NCBI GenBank assembly: GCA_015056495.1
Contig: SVGC01000007.1
Coordinates: 62,001 to 126,000, forward strand
Direction: 5' to 3'
DNA: 64,000 bases
From: Butyrivibrio sp.
Lineage (GTDB): Bacteria > Bacillota > Clostridia > Lachnospirales > Lachnospiraceae
The translations under genes and the position numbers were made by a program. The notes beneath the pieces were generated by a model. It was not told the origin of the DNA. It did no database searches and saw only the letters and a list, made by a program, of their open reading frames with translations. Shown in pieces: positions 9,488 through 16,888 of this stretch (position 1 is the stretch's first letter; every line of letters starts with the position of its first letter).

Positions 9488-10397
9488 AATAGAATACTCC
9501 CTTCGATACGATTGCAGTGGCAATCAGTATTACCAGTATACTTATCAGAAAGTAGATGGCACTCATTGATGCTCCAAGTCCGTACTGTGCATTAGTAAAC
9601 GTAGTATTGGATATGGTCTCGGAAATATCAGCCTTGGCAAAACTGTCTGCCAGAGAATAAACCATACATACCAATATCTGCGGTGATATCATCGGAAGCG
9701 TTATCTTACAAAAGCACTCAAACTTACTGCAGCCTTCAATTCTTGCGACTTCGTAAAGAGAAGGTGATATGCCCTGAAGTCCCGCAAGGAATATGAGCAT
9801 CTGCACACCGGCAGTGGTTATTACCTCAAATATGTCATTAACAAATTCTGTAATAAAGTTAATTACAGCAGAAGGAATGCCACTGTTTGATATAATCGCC
9901 ATTATTGCCTGAGTATTAACAAATGTCTGTGAGGTCTCTTCCGTAAGGGAAATATCCTGAATACTGATATCTGTAATTCCTGTAGCCAATATTATCGGAA
10001 TAAAGAATACAAGTCTGAAAAATCCTTTTCCTTTATAATCTCCGTTAAGGAGCATGGCCACAAACAGTGATACAAATATCTGTATCGGCACATTCTTAAC
10101 TGTATCCGCCAATGCTTCCAGAACCTTCTGGTTGTATGTAGGATCAATAGTCAGGGCATATTTAAAATTCTGAAGTCCTACGAATTCATATGTAAAACCG
10201 TTGGTTCCAAGGGACATATTAAATACTGAATAATAAAAAGTCTTAACAATCGGTCCCAGGAAAAAAATCAGTATTCCCAATGCCCAGGGTATCAGAAATA
10301 TAATTCCCCAAAGTACCCTCTTCTTGCTGTAAGGCATATCCTTGTAGAAGGATTTTTTCCTGCCTTTTTCACTTTTTTTCATCTCAAAAGCCTTCAT
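9477..10397 (-). CDS. carbohydrate ABC transporter permease, MalF/CUT1 type (second pair)
   Basis: This is a 306-residue membrane permease. A basic cytoplasmic N-terminus (residues 1-25) precedes the first helix at about 30-50. The EAA loop reads YEVARIEGCSKFECFCKITLP. It differs from the usual motif at several places (EVARIEGC rather than EAAxxDGA), so the ATPase contact is slightly divergent. An extra extracytoplasmic stretch (about 145-195) separates the middle helices. AAGG precedes the ATG at 10397; a second ATG 15 nt inside is possible. It lies 10 nt downstream of the DUF5696-like lipoprotein gene. It should pair with the 8498-9487 permease. Confidence 0.87.
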   Translation of the reverse strand: MKAFEMKKSEKGRKKSFYKDMPYSKKRVLWGIIFLIPWALGILIFFLGPIVKTFYYSVFNMSLGTNGFTYEFVGLQNFKYALTIDPTYNQKVLEALADTVKNVPIQIFVSLFVAMLLNGDYKGKGFFRLVFFIPIILATGITDISIQDISLTEETSQTFVNTQAIMAIISNSGIPSAVINFITEFVNDIFEVITTAGVQMLIFLAGLQGISPSLYEVARIEGCSKFECFCKITLPMISPQILVCMVYSLADSFAKADISETISNTTFTNAQYGLGASMSAIYFLISILVILIATAIVSKGVFYYDK

Positions 10398-10407
10398 GCC
10401 TTATTCC

Positions 10408-12915
10408 TCATTTCTGCAGAACATAACTGTATGCATCAACAGATACTCCGTTAATTGCTGTCTTCTCATCGGTATAGTTAATGTATACCTTTACGCCATT
10501 AGAATATGTAACAACCCTGAGATTGTTATCTCTGTCAACTATTTCATGGCTGACAATTTCAGCATCCTTAACCTGCTTGTAAAATTCATTGTAGTCATTG
10601 TAGTAATCAGCTATTGTATCCTCCCAAAGGCTGTACTCTGCATAGAACACATCCTCCTGAGTAGTATCCGTAAGCACCGAGGTATCAGCTGCCATAAGTC
10701 TGAAATTCAGAGCACTCTTAGATTCTATTGCATTCAAAAACGTAATCTTCAATGAATCAAGGTCTGTGTTCACATACTCACTTGAGTAATTCATGCATCC
10801 CTCAAGAACCATCTGCGTGAAAGGTACAGATGCATCCAATACCTTAAGTCCGCTGTTTTCATAAGGAACGCTGTATATATAATCCACATAAGCGTATGTT
10901 GTCTCAATAGGATTGGAAAGCATAATTGCATAAGAATCAGACAGGCTCTCTAATGCATTTGTGTAATACTGTGAAGCAGTTGCCATTGAAACATTCCCGC
11001 CATTTCTGTAATCAGCGGATATAAAAGTAAAGAAATCACTGCTGGAGAGCGTATCTATCCCCAATTTGGAATATGACTTGGCAAACTTTGCCGCATAATC
11101 CTCAATATAGCCCGGTGCTATAATATATGTATTAAAATCACTGTCCTCCTGAACAATATGCCTTACAAGGTCAAAATCATATATTTGAGCTACCGAACCG
11201 TTCATTGCATAGGATTTCTCTTTTTTGGAAAGAGATTTGGATGTGGAAGCTGTCTGAAGACTAACATCAGGAAATACTGTAGCTCCACATTCATTAGCTG
11301 TCTCAATTAAATAATTAAGTCCACTCTTGCCACCGAGCCTCTTTGATACCTTTACAGTTTCTACAGCTCTCTGATTGATTCCTCCGTTTACAATTCCCGA
11401 ATACTTCACAACCATATTCTTGATTCCCTGCGCACTCAGCTCACTTACTATGTCAGCAGCTTCATTAAAGCTTGTAAGCGCTACAGAACTGTTATAAGGA
11501 ATTCCCAAAAAGTACTTTTCTTTATCCAATTCTCCAAGAAAATTAACATATAAAGATGCATCATCTGCTGCATCAATTTGGGAAAGTTGTCCTTCTTCTA
11601 TCAGGTAGTCCTGGTATGCTTTGGCCATACCTGTGTAGTTGGCTTCGTCTCCGTCAAGGTATTTGTATCTTACTGTAATATCTCCTGTATAGTAATCATC
11701 AGAGACTTTTTTCATAGTGTAATTGGTGGTTGAACCAACATACTGAGCCAGTGTCTGTTCTTTCCTGATATAAAATGTAAGGGACGATGAACTGTACGGA
11801 ATATTTGCATAATACCCGTTTAAATATGAACTGAGCTCTGCTATTTCCGCTCCGTTTTCGATAATTCCAAGTATTGCCGTATCTCCGGATTTCATACCGT
11901 ATACAGGAAGTGACATGTATACCTTGGTTGAATTGTATGTGTCTGCATCAACCAAAATATCACCGCCATAATACTCTGCAGAAAACTGATACTCTGAAAG
12001 CTTGTCATTATCCAGATATATCAGAGCCCCACTTCCGTCCGGCACAAACATATATCCGTCAGTCTCATCAGTTGCCAAAAAATATGGCAAAAGAGATATG
12101 GATCGTATCGGATACTCTTCGTTACTGACAATATTCTCTGTTGGCACATTAACCACCAGATCATCACCGTCAAGTGTATATTCAACCACCAGATCTATAG
12201 CCTGAATGGATGGAAGCTCATCTTCGGTACCGTATTCTGCACAGTCTGCTTCGAGTTCTTCGTAACTGTAATGACCTACTTCATAAAACAGTTTGTACAA
12301 TTCCGGAGCCGCAAGACCTTTAAGCGGATTATCCGCACTGGTCTTTCTGGCATATACACCGCTTGCTGTAAGTCTGTACTGATTTTTTACCGTTGATATC
12401 TGACTGTCATCCAGATACTGAAATACCAGTTCTTCCATTCTCTCTTCTGATATATAAGCAGGGAACTGTTTGTAGGTAACTTCATCAGAACCAAGGTGAT
12501 AAATGAATCTGACGCCGTTTTCCATTTCTTCAAAGGTTAATCCATCCGCTTCAACTCCGTATGTGTAGGAATCCATGGATGCATATGAATTGTATTTATC
12601 AGATTCTTTGCCGTTAAAATAGGTTGCTATAACATCCGAGAGAACCTTCACATCCGTTACGTCAGATTCTGCTTTGGTTGTATCGTAGTACTCGCCTGTT
12701 TTGGTATTTTTCCATCTTATATTTCCACTGCTTGGCTGAAGCAAAAGCTCCATTGTATCGCCCTTGGCAACGGTTATATAGTCATCTCCGGAATAATCTG
12801 CAAGGCTTTGAGCTTCATATGCGGTGTTATTAACCGTATCCGTACTTTGTGAAGCACAGCCTCCAAGAATCCCTATTCCGGTTATGAGAGCCAATAATAA
12901 TAAGTTCTTTTTCAT
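10408..12915 (-). CDS. DUF5696-like surface lipoprotein with barrel-like C-terminal half
   Basis: This 835-residue lipoprotein has signal MKKNLLLLALITGIGILGGC with the lipobox cysteine at residue 20, so it is anchored outside the membrane. Residues 30-430 look beta-rich. Residues 440-730 alternate helix and strand in a way that suggests a TIM barrel: FNEAADIVSELSAQGIKNMV, LNYLIETANECGATVFPDVS, GIDTLSSSDFF. A final beta domain follows. The pattern matches the uncharacterised family I know as DUF5696, often found with YIP1-type proteins and sugar transporters in Firmicutes. No catalytic residues can be named. It lies between the NHL-YIP1 gene and the second permease pair, so a role in capturing or trimming the transported glycan is plausible but unproven. 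Confidence 0.7.
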   Translation of the reverse strand: MKKNLLLLALITGIGILGGCASQSTDTVNNTAYEAQSLADYSGDDYITVAKGDTMELLLQPSSGNIRWKNTKTGEYYDTTKAESDVTDVKVLSDVIATYFNGKESDKYNSYASMDSYTYGVEADGLTFEEMENGVRFIYHLGSDEVTYKQFPAYISEERMEELVFQYLDDSQISTVKNQYRLTASGVYARKTSADNPLKGLAAPELYKLFYEVGHYSYEELEADCAEYGTEDELPSIQAIDLVVEYTLDGDDLVVNVPTENIVSNEEYPIRSISLLPYFLATDETDGYMFVPDGSGALIYLDNDKLSEYQFSAEYYGGDILVDADTYNSTKVYMSLPVYGMKSGDTAILGIIENGAEIAELSSYLNGYYANIPYSSSSLTFYIRKEQTLAQYVGSTTNYTMKKVSDDYYTGDITVRYKYLDGDEANYTGMAKAYQDYLIEEGQLSQIDAADDASLYVNFLGELDKEKYFLGIPYNSSVALTSFNEAADIVSELSAQGIKNMVVKYSGIVNGGINQRAVETVKVSKRLGGKSGLNYLIETANECGATVFPDVSLQTASTSKSLSKKEKSYAMNGSVAQIYDFDLVRHIVQEDSDFNTYIIAPGYIEDYAAKFAKSYSKLGIDTLSSSDFFTFISADYRNGGNVSMATASQYYTNALESLSDSYAIMLSNPIETTYAYVDYIYSVPYENSGLKVLDASVPFTQMVLEGCMNYSSEYVNTDLDSLKITFLNAIESKSALNFRLMAADTSVLTDTTQEDVFYAEYSLWEDTIADYYNDYNEFYKQVKDAEIVSHEIVDRDNNLRVVTYSNGVKVYINYTDEKTAINGVSVDAYSYVLQK

Positions 12916-12930
12916 ACCTTTTTCCGCCTA

Positions 12931-15006
12931 TTACAAATAATAAAGAGAAAATTCATCCCAAATAGTCATTACATCATTGCAGAATCCGCTTACAAGAGTA
13001 ACAAGCAGTACAATGATAAAGATAATTATCAGCATGGCTACTATAGTAATCAGTACCGATGCAAGGCCCTTTGTAAACGTGAACTGATGGACCATTACTA
13101 TTCCTATAAAGCAGTAAAACGCAAACAGGAACATCGGAAAATAAAACAGGAAATATACTAAAAGCCTTTCATCATATATGATGCCCCGAGAAACAATGGT
13201 TCCTATTACATTGAGAAAAACTGTGGGGTACAAAGCATAGGCTGTAATCTTGAGCACCTGTCCAAGCGTTCCTTTACCGTCTATAAGTGTTCCTACTGCC
13301 CAGTTGCCAAATATAAAAACAACATAGGGAAGGAGTGTACTTACAAGTATAAGAGGTACATTTATCTTGGCTGTATTGGCTTCGTTTACAATAAATCCTG
13401 CATATTTGACTTTTATAAGGTTAGACCAGGTAAACAAAATCAGGATAATAACCGCAAATTTGTTGCTGCCGGCATTTTCGTATTTAACATCATCAAAGGC
13501 TTTAAATGGGTGGGATAACATATAACCCGGCCATGTAAATGCTGTGTATTTAATCTTTCCAAGAATCTGCACAAACTTGTTATTCCGGTAGCTTTCCTTT
13601 GCCGAAATCTTTTTGTGCAGCCTTTTAACAATCGCAACCAAAACAAAGAACAAAATTACAATCAGAATTATCAAAGCAAAATACTGATTCAGGAACTTTT
13701 CCCTGATATATTCATAGGCCTGTGAATAGCTTTCCCTTTCACCGCAGGCCTTAAAATATGTCATTGCCGATTCATAATCGCCTGCTCTCAGCGCCTGCTT
13801 GCCAAGCCCTAAATTGGCTGCAACAAGATCGGGATTTACGTCATAAACCTGCTCCCAGTACTCTGCAGCTGTTTCATAATCATATTCGCCCTGAGAACGA
13901 AGTGCGTTATTGATCATCTGACCGTAGGATGTCGGCTCATATACTTCAATACTCATACTTACAAGATCAGCTACAAGAATCTTGTCTTCCATAAAGCAGA
14001 TATCTACAGGACTGTTAAGACTGCCTTCCTGCTTGCCGCTCCCGCCAAGTGTATATACAAGAATGCCTCCGCTGCTGTAGACGAACACACGACTTCTAAT
14101 GGAATCAAGAGCAGCAAATCGTCCATCCGAGCTTGTAGCTATACAGGTCAGCTGCGATATTGAATAATCCCCCTCATAGTCACCCATTGCCGCAGAGATG
14201 GTGTCGTACTCAGTCATGATATCTGAGCCTGCTGAGTTAAGCTTCCTTATGGGAGCTTCAGAAGAATTGTCCTTGACCGTTGCCATAAGGAATCCATCCT
14301 GATCTATAGCTATATCGCTGTAGTCCGTAGGAAGCCACAAAGACATACGCGAAAGCTGCTCTTCAGTAGCTATAAGCCTGTAAAAACGTTCCAATAAAGT
14401 TGGTGACACTTCATTTGCACCCACGAATCTTGAATAGGAGCCGTCCGGATCCAGCTCAATTATGCCTTCGTATACGCTTTTGGCCTTAACATATATCCTG
14501 CCATTTTCATCAACGACTACTTTGCTTGGAGCATATGTAACACTCTCAAGTCCTGTTATTCCCGGGTCTGTAAGTGTTCTGACCCACTCCCCGTTTGCAT
14601 CAAACTCTACAATTTCTCCAAGAGCCTCTTCTGCCACATAAATCTCATCATCCTCCGTAACAAATACACAGGTCGGATTGGATATAGAAGACTGTCCTGA
14701 TGAAGTCGTATAACTGTCAATGTCATACAAGTAATTAAACTCTGAATCCGTAACCAATATTTTGCCTGTCATGGCTATATAGAGTTTGCCGTTTCTGTAA
14801 TATATATCTGAAATGCCCTTAATTGAATCAATTCCCAGATCTTTTCCCCTGATACTTTCCGTCCACTCATATGCATCCGGAGCAGCCTTGGCTTCATCCC
14901 ATAAAGAATAAGTATAGGACTGTGCATGTGAAGTAATGGCAGAAACAGACACGCATACAAGAGTCATTCCAAATGCTATAAAGTTTTTTAATCTTGATAT
15001 CTTCAT
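12931..15006 (-). CDS. NHL-type propeller / TPR / Yip1-domain membrane protein
   Basis: This is a 691-residue protein with three parts. A signal peptide (MKISRLKNFIAFGMTLVCVSVSA, residues 1-28) is followed by an extracytoplasmic beta-propeller with NHL-like repeats (about 55-365; for example VVDENGRIYVKAK, AIDQDGFLMATV). A short TPR-like helical segment covers about 375-430 (YETAAEYWEQVYDVNPDLVAANLGLG). One membrane helix lies at 443-465, and a Yip1-like domain with about five helices fills 500-690. It sits between the two permease pairs of a sugar transport operon and is followed by the DUF5696-like lipoprotein. Its function is unknown. The layout suggests an extracellular sensor or scaffold attached to the transporter; this is inferred. 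Confidence 0.75.
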   Translation of the reverse strand: MKISRLKNFIAFGMTLVCVSVSAITSHAQSYTYSLWDEAKAAPDAYEWTESIRGKDLGIDSIKGISDIYYRNGKLYIAMTGKILVTDSEFNYLYDIDSYTTSSGQSSISNPTCVFVTEDDEIYVAEEALGEIVEFDANGEWVRTLTDPGITGLESVTYAPSKVVVDENGRIYVKAKSVYEGIIELDPDGSYSRFVGANEVSPTLLERFYRLIATEEQLSRMSLWLPTDYSDIAIDQDGFLMATVKDNSSEAPIRKLNSAGSDIMTEYDTISAAMGDYEGDYSISQLTCIATSSDGRFAALDSIRSRVFVYSSGGILVYTLGGSGKQEGSLNSPVDICFMEDKILVADLVSMSIEVYEPTSYGQMINNALRSQGEYDYETAAEYWEQVYDVNPDLVAANLGLGKQALRAGDYESAMTYFKACGERESYSQAYEYIREKFLNQYFALIILIVILFFVLVAIVKRLHKKISAKESYRNNKFVQILGKIKYTAFTWPGYMLSHPFKAFDDVKYENAGSNKFAVIILILFTWSNLIKVKYAGFIVNEANTAKINVPLILVSTLLPYVVFIFGNWAVGTLIDGKGTLGQVLKITAYALYPTVFLNVIGTIVSRGIIYDERLLVYFLFYFPMFLFAFYCFIGIVMVHQFTFTKGLASVLITIVAMLIIIFIIVLLVTLVSGFCNDVMTIWDEFSLYYL

Positions 15007-15009
15007 GCC

Positions 15010-15930
15010 TTACTCCTTCATTCCGGATGTTGTCATTGTTGAAATAACATTAGTCTGCATTATCAGGAATACTGATACCGGTATTAAGAATATGATAAGT
15101 GATGCAGCAGCAAGTACACCTGCTCTTGCTACGCCCACACTGGACGAGCTGGCAAGCTGCGAGAGCATATACGCGACGCTCTTAAGCTTTTCCGAATATA
15201 TGTATTTATCGCCTGTATTGGTCCAAAGTGCCTGAAATACAAGAATAAATGCTGTTACAGCTGCAGGTTTGACCAAAGGTAGTACTAGTTTAAGATGTAT
15301 CTGAAGCTGATTAGCACCATCAATCTTACCGGCTTCAATAAGGCTGTCAGGTATCTGTTCCATGAAATTCTTCATCAGATAGAGGCCAAGTGTTGAAGCA
15401 AATGTAGGAAATATAATTGCTCCATATGTATCTATAAGTCCTAGTTTTGAGATGGTAATAAAGTTTGGAACCATCGTAACCGTTGTGTTAAACATAAGTG
15501 AATACACAATCAAACTGGATATAAACTTGGAACCCGGAAAGGTGTATTTAGCCAACGGATACGCACACATAGAGGCAATGAGAATATGTCCGATGGAACC
15601 AACAACTACAACAAAAAGTGAATTAAATAAATATCGTGAAAAAGGTACCAAAGTATTAGATACAATCCTCACCAAATCACTGAAATTGTCCAATGTAGGA
15701 TTTTGAACAAAAAGCTTGGGAGGAAACATATACATTTCATTAAGAGGTTTTAATGACTGATTTATCATGTAAATAACCGGAAAGAAGAACAGAAAGCCCA
15801 ATATAAATAGAACTATTCCAAGTAGGAGATTTCCTCCAAAGCTTCTGGAACTCTTTCTGGCACTGCTTTTCATATCCAGATTTCTTTTACTGTTTATGAA
15901 ATTTTTAATACTAGTTGTTTTTATGCTCAT
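15010..15930 (-). CDS. carbohydrate ABC transporter permease, MalG/CUT1 type (first pair)
   Basis: This 306-residue permease carries the EAA loop IEAGKIDGANQLQIHLKLVLP and about six membrane helices. The ATG at 15930 follows GGGGACTACATA. An upstream ATG at 15957 overlaps the previous stop as ATGA and is an alternative start adding nine residues. It pairs with the MalF-type protein upstream. The stretch TNTGDKYIYSEKLKSVAYML before the last helix is the periplasmic loop that faces the binding protein in CUT1 systems. No ATPase is nearby. Confidence 0.88.
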   Translation of the reverse strand: MSIKTTSIKNFINSKRNLDMKSSARKSSRSFGGNLLLGIVLFILGFLFFFPVIYMINQSLKPLNEMYMFPPKLFVQNPTLDNFSDLVRIVSNTLVPFSRYLFNSLFVVVVGSIGHILIASMCAYPLAKYTFPGSKFISSLIVYSLMFNTTVTMVPNFITISKLGLIDTYGAIIFPTFASTLGLYLMKNFMEQIPDSLIEAGKIDGANQLQIHLKLVLPLVKPAAVTAFILVFQALWTNTGDKYIYSEKLKSVAYMLSQLASSSSVGVARAGVLAAASLIIFLIPVSVFLIMQTNVISTMTTSGMKE

Positions 15931-15953
15931 TATGTAGTCCCCACAAACTATTA

Positions 15954-16865
15954 TCATGTTCCTACTTTAGTCAGGAACTTTTGAATAAGTACATTAATCA
16001 AAATCATGATTGCAAAGAGTATTACTGCTATTGCACTCGCTCTGCCCATTTCCATTCTTATAAGACCATAGTCATTTAAATGGTTGACTATTGTATGGGA
16101 TGCATAGTTAGGGCTGGGGAATCCCACAAGAGAATCCGCAACCGCTCCGACTGAAAGCGAATTAGTTATGGACATAACCGCTCCAAATAAAAGCTGAGGC
16201 TTCATATTGGGAAGTGTCACGTACCACAATTCCTGCCATCTGTTCTTGATGCCGTCAATTGCTGCAGCTTCATACTGTGCTTCGTCTACGCCTTTGATAC
16301 CAGCTACAAACGAAAGGAATCCCACGCCAAGGCTCATCCAAACAGATACAATTATTACAACAGGAAGTACGTAATCCGAATCCGACAGCCACAATATCCT
16401 TTCACTTATAAATCCATATTTCAGTAAAAGCCCATTAAGATAACCTGTAGAATCATTGGAAAAGATAAGTGCAAATACCATGATTGCGTTTCCTGCCATG
16501 GATGGAGCATAAAATATAACTGTGAGAATTGTTCCAAGCCAATGCGGAAGCTCATTTATCATCCATGCAAGAAGGAATGACAGTATATATCCCAACGGTC
16601 CTACAAAAACGGCAATTATAAAGGTATTCTGAATTGCTTTAATGAAGATGGTATCTTCCAGTAACAATTTCTTATAATTTTCCAAACCTATAAAATTAGC
16701 AGGTTCCAGAACGTTATAATCAGTAAAGCTGTAATATATAGCCTGAAGCACCGGATATACTGCAAATGTCACGAAAAATATCAAAAACGGTAGCATCAAC
16801 AAATATAGCGTTCTGTTTATTTTAATTTCATGCCACAATCTTTTCATTTTTAATTGAAGTTCCAT
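15954..16865 (-). CDS. carbohydrate ABC transporter permease, MalF/CUT1 type (first pair)
   Basis: This 303-residue inner membrane permease has its first helix at about residues 17-40 (LYLLMLPFLIFFVTFAVYPV) and the EAA loop YEAAAIDGIKNRWQELWYVTLP. The ATG at 16865 follows GGTGGGGTAAT. A TTG at 16886 is an in-frame alternative. It lies 23 nt downstream of the large solute-binding protein gene, with which it should work, and overlaps the next permease start. Confidence 0.88.
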   Translation of the reverse strand: MELQLKMKRLWHEIKINRTLYLLMLPFLIFFVTFAVYPVLQAIYYSFTDYNVLEPANFIGLENYKKLLLEDTIFIKAIQNTFIIAVFVGPLGYILSFLLAWMINELPHWLGTILTVIFYAPSMAGNAIMVFALIFSNDSTGYLNGLLLKYGFISERILWLSDSDYVLPVVIIVSVWMSLGVGFLSFVAGIKGVDEAQYEAAAIDGIKNRWQELWYVTLPNMKPQLLFGAVMSITNSLSVGAVADSLVGFPSPNYASHTIVNHLNDYGLIRMEMGRASAIAVILFAIMILINVLIQKFLTKVGT

Positions 16866-16888
16866 ATTACCCCACCATTGTTTCAAAT

